The notes beneath the pieces are model-generated. The model had not been told where the DNA came from. It saw nothing but the letters and a program-made list of their open reading frames with translations, and searched no databases. A stretch of DNA of 13,410 nucleotides from Methylotenera_A sp031373695 (GTDB lineage: Bacteria > Pseudomonadota > Gammaproteobacteria > Burkholderiales > Methylophilaceae): positions 1-13,410 of the forward strand of contig JANMNC010000073.1 in assembly GCA_031373695.1 (NCBI GenBank), given 5' to 3'. Made by a program: the position numbers and the translations under genes. Shown here in pieces: positions 6,671-13,410 of the stretch; position 1 is the stretch's first letter; every line of letters begins with the position of its first letter.

Positions 6671-7777
6671 ATGCCTAATCAACCAAAAAACACCAGCAAT
6701 AAGATAGCCGACAAGAACATTGTTGCCGATAATCGCTGGCTGATTTTAAGTGCTGTTTTTTTAATATTGCTGTATTTTTTGCTGCCTGTATTAACACCCT
6801 TCTTAATTGCCGCCATATTGGCTTACATGTGCGATCCACTGGTAGATAGGCTAAGTTTAATTGGCTACAAAAAATATCAATTTGGCCGTACCACCGCCAC
6901 AGTGTTCGTTATGCTGGGAATCTTAGGCGTAATCACGTTATTACTGCTGATTATAATTCCTGTTTTGCAAAAAGAATCACTGCTGATTATTGAGCGCTTG
7001 CCCGATTTTATTACCAATATTCGAACCACAGCCGAGCCGTGGCTACAAAAGAATTTTGGCATTAGTTTGGCTATTGATAGTGCACAAATTCAAGAAATTA
7101 TTACCAAAAACTGGAAAACCGCAGGCAATATCTTAGGCGATGTACTGCAATCGGCAGGCAGCAACAGCATGGCGCTCATTGGTATTGTGGCTAATATTTT
7201 ACTATTGCCTGTAGTGCTGTTTTACTTGTTGCGTGATTGGGATGAGCTAGTAGCTGGCATTGGCAATTTAATACCACGCGACATTATCGGCAAAACCAGT
7301 GAAATTGCGCTAGAAATAGACCAAATGCTAGCTGAGTTTTTTCGCGGGCAGTTCACTGTAATGGTTTTAATGAGCGTTTTTTATGCGGCAGGCTTGTGGT
7401 TAGTAGGGCTTGAAATGGCCTTACCTATTGGCATTATTGCCGGCTTGTTAGGGTTTATACCGTATCTAGGCCCAGCTATTGGTATGGGTTTAGCGCTTTT
7501 AGTGGGTGCTTTGCACTTTACAAGTTTTGGCCAATTAGTGCCTGTGTTACTGGTGTTTGGTGTTGGCCAACTAATTGAAAGCAATATTATTACCCCAAAA
7601 TTGGTGGGCGACCGCATTGGGTTGCACCCAGTTGTGGTGATTTTTGCATTGCTGGCAGGTGGCCAATTATTTGGTTTTGCAGGTGTATTATTAGCGCTGC
7701 CAGTTACCGCCGCTATTGCTGTGGGTTTGCGCCATACCAAAGATAATTATTTAGATAGCGATACTTACTTAAAATAA
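6671..7777 (+). CDS. AI-2E family transporter (PerM/YdiK-like permease)
   Basis: 368-residue polytopic inner-membrane protein. Hydrophobic segments lie at about 24-52, 76-99, 165-187, 227-247, 249-281, 287-301 and 320-352. A soluble section at about 100-160 follows the third helix, as usual in the family. Family signatures are the FIPYLGP motif (262-268) and ESNIITPKLVGDRIGLHP (303-320) before the last membrane pair. Members have been linked to autoinducer-2 export (TqsA) or to Na+/H+ exchange, but most, including the PerM branch, have no proven substrate, so only the family is named. The ATG at 6671 gives a typical N-terminus but has no evident Shine-Dalgarno. The gene precedes hda, an order I recall from many betaproteobacteria. 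Confidence 0.92.
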   Translation: MPNQPKNTSNKIADKNIVADNRWLILSAVFLILLYFLLPVLTPFLIAAILAYMCDPLVDRLSLIGYKKYQFGRTTATVFVMLGILGVITLLLLIIIPVLQKESLLIIERLPDFITNIRTTAEPWLQKNFGISLAIDSAQIQEIITKNWKTAGNILGDVLQSAGSNSMALIGIVANILLLPVVLFYLLRDWDELVAGIGNLIPRDIIGKTSEIALEIDQMLAEFFRGQFTVMVLMSVFYAAGLWLVGLEMALPIGIIAGLLGFIPYLGPAIGMGLALLVGALHFTSFGQLVPVLLVFGVGQLIESNIITPKLVGDRIGLHPVVVIFALLAGGQLFGFAGVLLALPVTAAIAVGLRHTKDNYLDSDTYLK

Positions 7778-7908
7778 GTGTTTGCATCATGAAAATGTTT
7801 ATAAAGCCAATATATAGCCAAACCAATATATAAGCAGGCAACCGTATTAAATACCGCCATTTTAAGCCTAAGTTTAGGGCGCAAAAATAGCGAGATAAAA
7901 AATTCCAA
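7778..7908 (+). other. 131-bp spacer before hda with a 10-bp direct repeat
   Basis: No gene is supported here. CCAATATATA occurs twice, at 7807-7816 and 7823-7832, 16 bp apart. No properly spaced -35/-10 pair and no T-run terminator was found, so it is unclear whether hda has its own promoter or depends on read-through from the permease gene. Confidence 0.4.
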
Positions 7909-8517
7909 ATGAAACAATTACTACTCGATATTAAACCTGACGCCCTGCCCACGCTGCAAAACTTTGTGGCTGGTCGCAATGGCGAGGCGCTCAATAGCTT
8001 AAACGCATTGTTACAAGCTACAGCGCAATCGCGCTTTATTTATTTATGGGGCGAAAAAGGCTCTGGCAAGAGCCATTTATTGATGGCCTGCAAGGCAATA
8101 GGCATGCGGGTTGCAGACGATGTGCATTTGCTCGATAATGAAGCACAAATTGCATTGTTTAACCAATATAATCAATTAAAAGAAACTGGTGCAACACTTA
8201 TTACCGCAGGCCTGCACGCGCCCACACAAATGGGTTTGCGTGCCGATTTAGCCACCCGCTTAGCCTGGGGCTTGGTGTATCAGTTGCACCCGCTTAACGA
8301 TGCCGAAAAAGCGCTGGCATTAAGTAATCACGCAAATGAGCGTGGCATGCGCTTACCAGCCGAGGTGGTCGATTATTGTCTACGCTATTTACGCCGCGAT
8401 TTACCTACGCTAATGGCGACTTTAAATGCTTTAGATGAATGGTCGCTGACCATGCAAAAACCTATTACCGTACCCATGTTGCGCAAATTACTGCAACTGA
8501 ATTTAGAGATTGATTAA
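7909..8517 (+). CDS. hda: DnaA regulatory inactivator Hda, short form
   Basis: 202-residue AAA+ protein homologous to DnaA domain III. With the DNA-loaded beta clamp, Hda stimulates DnaA-ATP hydrolysis and so prevents re-initiation of replication. The N-terminal QLLLDI (3-8) fits the position and pattern of the clamp-binding hexamer. Walker A is GEKGSGKSH (48-56), a canonical P-loop; Walker B is VADDVHLLD (68-76). DLATRLAWGL (113-122) is box VII, with R117 in the place of the arginine finger, and RRDLPTLMATLNALD (162-176) is the sensor 2 region. Only about 12 residues separate the P-loop from Walker B, against roughly 40 in E. coli Hda, which explains most of the length difference from the E. 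coli protein (about 233). The frame is intact. The FAD dehydrogenase gene starts 5 bp after its stop. Confidence 0.9.
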   Translation: MKQLLLDIKPDALPTLQNFVAGRNGEALNSLNALLQATAQSRFIYLWGEKGSGKSHLLMACKAIGMRVADDVHLLDNEAQIALFNQYNQLKETGATLITAGLHAPTQMGLRADLATRLAWGLVYQLHPLNDAEKALALSNHANERGMRLPAEVVDYCLRYLRRDLPTLMATLNALDEWSLTMQKPITVPMLRKLLQLNLEID

Positions 8518-8522
8518 ACCGA

Positions 8523-10175
8523 ATGCTTAGAGTTACCGAAATTAAATTACCGCTGATATCTGCTGAAGAAAAAGGCCATACGGATGCTGAAATTAGGGCA
8601 GCTGTAATTAAAAAATTAGCCATTAACGCTGCCGATTTGGTTGAATTTACTATTTTTAAACGCGGTGTAGATGCACGTAAATCTACCGCAATTTTATTAG
8701 TGTATTCATTAGATGTAACCGTTAATGGCGAGGCTAAAGTGTTAGCTAAATTAAGCCGAGATCCGCACGTAAAGCTGGCACCAGATAGCGCTTACAAATT
8801 TGTAGCTAAGGCCACAGCCGCCATAAATAATCGTCCAGTTGTGGTGGGTTTTGGCCCTGCAGGTATTTTTGCAGCGCTGATTTTGGCGCAAGCAGGTTTT
8901 AAACCCATTGTGTTAGAACGCGGCAAAGCGGTTAAAGAGCGCACCAAAGATACTTTTAGCTTTTGGCGTAAAAGTGAGTTAAATGCAGAATCTAACGTGC
9001 AGTTTGGTGAAGGCGGTGCTGGCACATTTTCTGACGGCAAACTGTGGAGCCAGATTAAAGACCCTAAACATTATGGGCGCAAAGTGTTGCAAGAGTTTGT
9101 AGCGGCTGGTGCGCCACCTGAAATTTTATATGTTAGCCATCCACATATTGGTACTTTTAGGCTAGTTGGCATGGTAGAACAAATGCGCAATACGATTATT
9201 AACTTAGGTGGTGAGATTCGTTTTGAAAGCCGCGTAGATGATATTGAAATAGGCGTTAATGCTAAAGGGCATCAACAAGTACAAGCGGTGGTGCTAGCTA
9301 ACAATGAACGCATTGCGACTCAACATTTGGTGCTAGCAGTTGGCCATAGTGCACGCGATACGTTTGAGATGGTTTACAAAAAAGGTATTTTTGTAGAGGC
9401 TAAGCCGTTTAGTATTGGCTTTAGAATTGAGCATCCGCAATCGTTAATAGACCGTGCGCGCTTTGGCGCTAATGCGCAGCACCCTATTTTAGGCGCGGCC
9501 GATTATAAGCTGGTGCATCATGCAGCCAATAATCGCAGCGTTTATAGCTTTTGCATGTGCCCAGGCGGCACGGTAGTGGCAGCCGCATCTGAAGTTGGGC
9601 GCGTAGTAACCAATGGCATGAGCCAATACTCGCGTAACGAGCGTAATGCTAATGCAGGCATAGTGGTGGGCATTACGCCAGAGCTTGATTATCCTGCTGA
9701 ATCTAGCCCGTATGGCGCATTAGCGGGCATGCAATTACAACGTGATTTAGAAGCAAACGCCTATGTGCTGGGTGGCAGTAACTATGCGGCACCCGCGCAA
9801 TTAATTGGCGATTTTTTAAACAATACTGCATCGACAAAATTTGGCGAAGTGATGCCAAGTTACACGCCTGGTGTGCATCTCACCAATTTAGATAGCGCCT
9901 TGCCAGAGTTTGCGATTACAGCGATTCGCGAGGCGATTCCACAATTTGCTAAGCAAATTAAAGGTTTTGATTTAGCCGATGGCTTACTAACAGGCGTGGA
10001 AACGCGCACCTCGTCGCCTATAAGAATTAAGCGCGATGATGAAACACTTGAAAGCGTTAATACCAAAGGCTTGTATCCTTGCGGCGAAGGTGCTGGTTAT
10101 GCGGGTGGTATATTATCAGCTGGCGTAGATGGCATTAGAGTGGCCGAGGCGATAGCGCTGAGTTTAATTAACTAA
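8523..10175 (+). CDS. Uncharacterised FAD-dependent dehydrogenase (COG2509 type)
   Basis: 550 residues. A separate N-terminal domain (about 1-100) precedes the Rossmann FAD-binding site VVVGFGPAGIFAAL (106-119; GxGxxG at 109-114), with E132 at the end of the second strand positioned for the FAD ribose. QFGEGGAGTFSDGKL (160-174) is the characteristic stretch of this family. PCGEGAGYAGGILSAGVDG (519-537) near the C-terminus is the second FAD-contacting motif. The large family is widespread in bacteria, its substrate is not known to me, and no membrane segment or signal peptide is visible, so it is probably cytoplasmic. It lies 5 bp after hda, so the two are almost surely on one transcript. The ATG at 8523 is the first codon of the conserved N-terminus; no strong Shine-Dalgarno is seen. 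Confidence 0.88.
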   Translation: MLRVTEIKLPLISAEEKGHTDAEIRAAVIKKLAINAADLVEFTIFKRGVDARKSTAILLVYSLDVTVNGEAKVLAKLSRDPHVKLAPDSAYKFVAKATAAINNRPVVVGFGPAGIFAALILAQAGFKPIVLERGKAVKERTKDTFSFWRKSELNAESNVQFGEGGAGTFSDGKLWSQIKDPKHYGRKVLQEFVAAGAPPEILYVSHPHIGTFRLVGMVEQMRNTIINLGGEIRFESRVDDIEIGVNAKGHQQVQAVVLANNERIATQHLVLAVGHSARDTFEMVYKKGIFVEAKPFSIGFRIEHPQSLIDRARFGANAQHPILGAADYKLVHHAANNRSVYSFCMCPGGTVVAAASEVGRVVTNGMSQYSRNERNANAGIVVGITPELDYPAESSPYGALAGMQLQRDLEANAYVLGGSNYAAPAQLIGDFLNNTASTKFGEVMPSYTPGVHLTNLDSALPEFAITAIREAIPQFAKQIKGFDLADGLLTGVETRTSSPIRIKRDDETLESVNTKGLYPCGEGAGYAGGILSAGVDGIRVAEAIALSLIN

Positions 10176-10213
10176 ATAACAGCGATTAAAACAAGTAAGC
10201 AGCACCCTAAAAT

Positions 10214-11704
10214 ATGCATAAAAAAATGATCAATTTACTAGCCTTATTATTGCTTGGCTTATGCGCACCTGCTTTTGCAGAAGAGTCTTTAGCATTTATT
10301 AATAATCAAATAGAAATGCACGCAAACCAAAGTGGTATTTACGTGCTAGATAAAGGCGAAGAGGCCTTGCAAGCGCGCGCTTGGCTGGCCGATCATGCCA
10401 AAAAAAGCATAGAAGTACAATACTTTATTTGGAGCACTGATAACATTGGTATATTAGCCTCAGAGGCCTTATTGCGCGCGGCTGACAGAGGCGTTAAGGT
10501 ACGTGTAATTGTAGATGATTTGTTAATTGATGCACCCGATAAATCGCTGTTAGCGCTGGCAAAACACCCCAATATTGATATTCACATTTACAACCCGCAG
10601 CATTCTGTTGGCACACCTTTTCACAAGCGATTAATCAATATTGCGGTAAATTTTCGTGGTGTAAATCAACGCATGCATGATAAAACTTTTATTGTAGACG
10701 GCAAGCTGGCTATTACTGGCGGACGCAATATGGCGGCCGAATATTTTGACTATAATCAAGAGTTTAACTTTAGAGATCGCGATGTATTATTGCTGGGCGA
10801 TACCGTAAAAGACATGGTTACTAGTTTTGAGCGTTTTTGGCAAAGCCCGCTAAGTGCGCCAGTAGAAGAGCTTTATGATGGACTTGGCATTATTCAAAAA
10901 AATGTTTCTGTTAAAGATATTGAGATTCAAAAAATTTATAGTGATTTGCACGAATATGCGAATGCGCCAGCAAATTTTGCACCTGAATTTAAAAAAATAA
11001 TTGCTAATACTCCATTAGCATTTGCAAAGCTTGCAGAGCAAACAATATGGACACAAGTCACATTTATTAGCGATACGCCAGGCAAAAATAGCAACAAACT
11101 ATTACTTGGTGGTGGTGGTTTAACTACTCAAAAATTGGCGCAACTGGTAGAAAATGCCAACAGCGAAATTGTGATTCAATCGCCTTATTTGGTGATGTCT
11201 AGCCAAGCCAAAAAATTGTTCAAGCAAGCCATTAAGCGCGGTGTGACGGTTAAAATTAATACTAATTCTCTGGCCTCTACTGATAATATTCAAGCATTTA
11301 GCGGGTATCGCAATCAGCGTGATGAGCTTATTAAAATGGGCGTTAGCATATACGAATACAAGCCAGACCCACAAATTAAACAGCAATTGGTAAAGCGCGT
11401 TCTACCAAAAAACGCCAAACCACCAACATTTGCCATACATGCTAAAACCATGGTGATAGATGGTATTACTGTTTATATTGGTACTTTTAATTTTGATCCA
11501 CGCTCACAAAACTTAAATACCGAGGTGGGCGTTATTGTGCAAAATGCAGGCTTGGCTAGCCAAGTAAAAAATGCTATTGAAACCGATATGTTGCCCGAAA
11601 ATAGCTGGAACGCGGCAACCGACAAACCAGACCAATACGTAAGCTTAGCTAAGCGTAACCGCGTATTATTTTACCAATTAACGCCAATAAAACCCTTACT
11701 TTAA
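10214..11704 (+). CDS. Exported phospholipase D / cardiolipin synthase-like protein
   Basis: 496 residues with two HKD catalytic motifs: H155-x-K157-x4-D162 (MHDKTFIVDGKLAITGGRNM, 154-173) and H409-x-K411-x4-D416 (HAKTMVIDGITVYIGTFNFD, 409-428). Two such motifs form one active site that works through a phosphohistidine intermediate in phospholipase D and bacterial cardiolipin synthases. The layout and length are closest to the ClsC (YmdC) branch. The N-terminus MHKKMINLLALLLLGLCAPA ending in AFA (20-22) is a good Sec signal peptide, so the catalytic part should be periplasmic or attached to the outer side of the inner membrane. A transphosphatidylase making cardiolipin, or a phospholipase, are both possible. 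The gene lies 38 bp after the FAD dehydrogenase and 19 bp before the antiporter. Confidence 0.9.
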   Translation: MHKKMINLLALLLLGLCAPAFAEESLAFINNQIEMHANQSGIYVLDKGEEALQARAWLADHAKKSIEVQYFIWSTDNIGILASEALLRAADRGVKVRVIVDDLLIDAPDKSLLALAKHPNIDIHIYNPQHSVGTPFHKRLINIAVNFRGVNQRMHDKTFIVDGKLAITGGRNMAAEYFDYNQEFNFRDRDVLLLGDTVKDMVTSFERFWQSPLSAPVEELYDGLGIIQKNVSVKDIEIQKIYSDLHEYANAPANFAPEFKKIIANTPLAFAKLAEQTIWTQVTFISDTPGKNSNKLLLGGGGLTTQKLAQLVENANSEIVIQSPYLVMSSQAKKLFKQAIKRGVTVKINTNSLASTDNIQAFSGYRNQRDELIKMGVSIYEYKPDPQIKQQLVKRVLPKNAKPPTFAIHAKTMVIDGITVYIGTFNFDPRSQNLNTEVGVIVQNAGLASQVKNAIETDMLPENSWNAATDKPDQYVSLAKRNRVLFYQLTPIKPLL

Positions 11705-11723
11705 ATGGCTATAAAATTTAAAC

Positions 11724-12833
11724 ATGAAAAGCGCTTTTAAAATTATATCTAGGCCGGTGGTAGCGCCTGCGGCGGCTTGGCTAATTTTGGCTGGAACGCA
11801 ACTGGGCATAAGTGAAAGCTTGGGCAATGCCTATTTAATCATTATGGCTGCAGGCTTAATTGGTGCGGTGCTTGCAGCAGTACATCATGCAGAAGTAGTA
11901 GCGCATAAACTTGGCGAACCGTTTGGCACACTGCTGTTAGCAGTGGCTATTACTATAATTGAGGTCGCGCTGATATTATCACTGATGCTTGCAGGCGGGC
12001 CTGAAACGGCAGCCTTAGCGCGTGATACGGTATTTGCAGCGGTAATGATTATCGTATCTGGCATCGTAGGTTTGTGTTTGTTAATTGGCAGTGTAATGCA
12101 CAAAGAACAAGTGTTTAAATCGCAAGGCGCTAACACCGCCCTTACTACGCTTACCGCCATTATGGTGCTCACACTGGTATTACCCAATTACACCACCACT
12201 AGCTTGGGCCCTATGTATAGCGCCAGCCAGCTGGCTTTTATTGCCGTTATCTCTTTAATTTTATATGGTACTTTTGTTTTTGTGCAGGTGGTTAGGCACA
12301 GAAATTACTTTTTAGATTCTGCAGAAACTGATATTGAAGAGGGTAATACACCAACCACCAGTACTAAAGTTGCCTATTCTAGAGTTGCCTATTTAAGTGC
12401 TGCATTACTATTGGTTTGCTTAGCGGCTGTGGTGCTGTTAGCCAAATCACTAGCGCCCAGCATAGAAGCATTAGTAATTTCTTTAGGGGCGCCAAATCAA
12501 CTAGTGGGTGTCATTATTGCAAGCATTGTATTATTACCAGAAGGCTTAGCCGCAGTGCGTGCAGCGCGTAAAAACATGTTTCAAACCAGCCTTAATTTAG
12601 CGCTGGGCTCAGCACTTGCTAGCATTGGTTTAACTATTCCTGCAGTGGCTATTTTATCGCTAACGATGGGCTGGACATTGGTGCTTGGCATTGATATGAA
12701 ATCGACGGTGCTATTGCTACTGGCTTTATTTGTGACATCGTTATCGCTATCTACTGGGCGCACTAACATATTGCAAGGGGTCATATTATTAGTGATATTT
12801 GGTGTGTATTTATTTACTACGGTTATTCCATAG
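11724..12833 (+). CDS. chaA: Ca2+(Na+)/H+ antiporter, ChaA family
   Basis: 369-residue inner-membrane protein of the cation/Ca2+ exchanger superfamily. ChaA-type antiporters export Ca2+, Na+ or K+ in exchange for protons. The two inverted alpha repeats are clear: GEPFGTLLLAVAITIIEVAL (64-83) with E80, and LLPEGLAAVRAARKN (270-284) with E273 followed by LALGSALASIGLTIP (292-306). The two acidic residues are expected to bind the cation. Helices 5 and 6 are joined by a hydrophilic loop at about 192-220 (acidic DIEEGN, 203-208), where regulatory loops of CAX proteins also lie. The gene follows the phospholipase by 19 bp and converges with soxZ across a 34-bp gap in which no terminator hairpin was found. 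Confidence 0.9.
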   Translation: MKSAFKIISRPVVAPAAAWLILAGTQLGISESLGNAYLIIMAAGLIGAVLAAVHHAEVVAHKLGEPFGTLLLAVAITIIEVALILSLMLAGGPETAALARDTVFAAVMIIVSGIVGLCLLIGSVMHKEQVFKSQGANTALTTLTAIMVLTLVLPNYTTTSLGPMYSASQLAFIAVISLILYGTFVFVQVVRHRNYFLDSAETDIEEGNTPTTSTKVAYSRVAYLSAALLLVCLAAVVLLAKSLAPSIEALVISLGAPNQLVGVIIASIVLLPEGLAAVRAARKNMFQTSLNLALGSALASIGLTIPAVAILSLTMGWTLVLGIDMKSTVLLLLALFVTSLSLSTGRTNILQGVILLVIFGVYLFTTVIP

Positions 12834-12867
12834 CTTTAATTATCGCAATTTTAACTAATAGTAAGTT

Positions 12868-13221
12868 TTAGCCAGCAATCACCAATATTTCACCAAAACC
12901 TGTTTCACCCAAATTGTCTACCCATTTGGTTTCTAGCTTATCGCCAATTTTTGCGCCTTTAATTCTAAAAGTTAAATAGGGGTTTTTTGCAATACCTGTG
13001 CCCATTTGCGCCTCAAATACCGTTTTGCCATTTAATGTTACGGTAAGCAGCTGAATAAAATGCGCAGCGATTAATTGCCCAAAATCATCTTTCTTGCGAC
13101 CAGTTTCCATGGGGTGATTCACAATCATTTTTACTTCTGTAGCACCGCCAAAATTATCACCCAATAGCTTAGCGCTCATGCGCATATTGCGCTGCAAGTT
13201 AGCTTGTGTGTTATCAGCCAT
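12868..13221 (-). CDS. soxZ: SoxZ, sulfur-oxidation carrier subunit
   Basis: 117 residues, near the usual 100-110. SoxZ is an immunoglobulin-like beta-sandwich without cofactor that pairs with SoxY in the periplasm; the SoxYZ dimer carries thiosulfate-derived sulfur between the Sox enzymes. Recognisable stretches are VNHPMETGRKKDDFGQLI (34-51), TLNGKTVFEAQ (62-72), NPYLTFRIKG (80-89) and the TKWVDNLGETG end strand (98-108). As in SoxZ generally, no signal peptide is present; export together with SoxY is assumed. The N-terminus (1-20) is somewhat longer than in classical SoxZ. The start ATG directly follows the soxY stop codon with no intervening base, so translation is probably coupled. Confidence 0.9.
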   Translation of the reverse strand: MADNTQANLQRNMRMSAKLLGDNFGGATEVKMIVNHPMETGRKKDDFGQLIAAHFIQLLTVTLNGKTVFEAQMGTGIAKNPYLTFRIKGAKIGDKLETKWVDNLGETGFGEILVIAG

Positions 13222-13410
13222 TTAACCGCACCCGTTTTCTAGCACAATCACTTTTTTGCTATTGGTGTAATAGCGATTACCTGCCTTTACAACCACTTTC
13301 ACATCTGCATCTTCGGCCATTTTAATGCGCGTAATTAAAAATGGCAGTGCATCGTTACTAAACATAAAGTTACCAATCAGCGGTGTTGGGTTTTTATCTA
13401 CAAATACTGC
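13222..13410 (-). CDS. soxY: SoxY, sulfur carrier subunit (C-terminal part only)
   Basis: The last 62 codons are present; the N-terminus lies beyond the right edge. SoxY holds the sulfur intermediate on a cysteine at the tip of a flexible C-terminal arm. Visible here are the beta-sandwich strands (NPTPLIGNFMFSNDALPFLI, partial residues 7-26, and DVKVVVKAGNRYYTNSKKV, 36-54) and the terminal arm VIVLENGCG. The cysteine is second from last, so the reactive residue is in place, but the arm reads NGCG where the classical proteins end in GGCGG. The frame ends in TAA directly before the soxZ ATG. The identification rests on this end plus the neighbouring soxZ. Confidence 0.85.
   Translation of the reverse strand, partial: AVFVDKNPTPLIGNFMFSNDALPFLITRIKMAEDADVKVVVKAGNRYYTNSKKVIVLENGCG

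Noticed and set aside
7866..7879. Hairpin CCTAA/TTAGG before hda as a terminator
   Set aside because: The loop would be too short for the full stem and no T-run follows.
7713..7994. Minus-strand 93-codon frame across the permease end, the spacer and the hda start
   Set aside because: It overlaps two well-supported genes on the other strand, and its hydrophobic stretch comes from AT-rich spacer. No ribosome binding site or family resemblance was seen.

Overview
The window looks like ordinary chromosome from a moderately AT-rich betaproteobacterium, most likely Methylophilaceae (Methylotenera-like) or a close relative in Nitrosomonadales. This is inferred from the divergent purM / AI-2E permease / hda arrangement, the tandem DUF3108 genes beside an RsmB/NOP-type methyltransferase, and a soxYZ pair, all read from protein motifs without a database search. 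No phage, IS element, CRISPR array, rRNA or tRNA was recognised. No gene-free stretch exceeds 300 bases.

Layout. Positions 1-6562 are read on the minus strand: a GNAT acetyltransferase (C-terminus cut by the window edge), a dicarboxylate/amino acid:cation symporter, an RsmB/NOP-family RNA m5C methyltransferase with an unusual Lys/Ala-rich tail, two adjacent DUF3108 genes (one with a TonB-like membrane anchor and Pro-rich linker), and purM. A 108-bp AT-rich divergent promoter region (6563-6670) separates purM from a plus-strand series: AI-2E family permease, hda, an uncharacterised COG2509-type FAD-dependent dehydrogenase, an exported phospholipase D/cardiolipin synthase-like protein, and a ChaA-type Ca2+(Na+)/H+ antiporter. 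The last four are 5, 38 and 19 bp apart and probably share a transcript. At the right edge soxZ and the 3' end of soxY run on the minus strand, convergent with chaA.

Functions. Most genes are housekeeping: purine synthesis (purM), RNA modification, control of replication initiation (hda) and ion or solute transport. soxYZ would supply the sulfur-carrier complex for thiosulfate oxidation. The parts without a clear role are the DUF3108 pair and the FAD dehydrogenase. The most unusual details are the repetitive basic tail on the methyltransferase, the short Hda lacking sequence between Walker A and Walker B, the tandem 16-bp repeat and hairpin at the acetyltransferase promoter, and a SoxY end reading NGCG instead of the classical GGCGG. 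I found no convincing new defence or mobile system.
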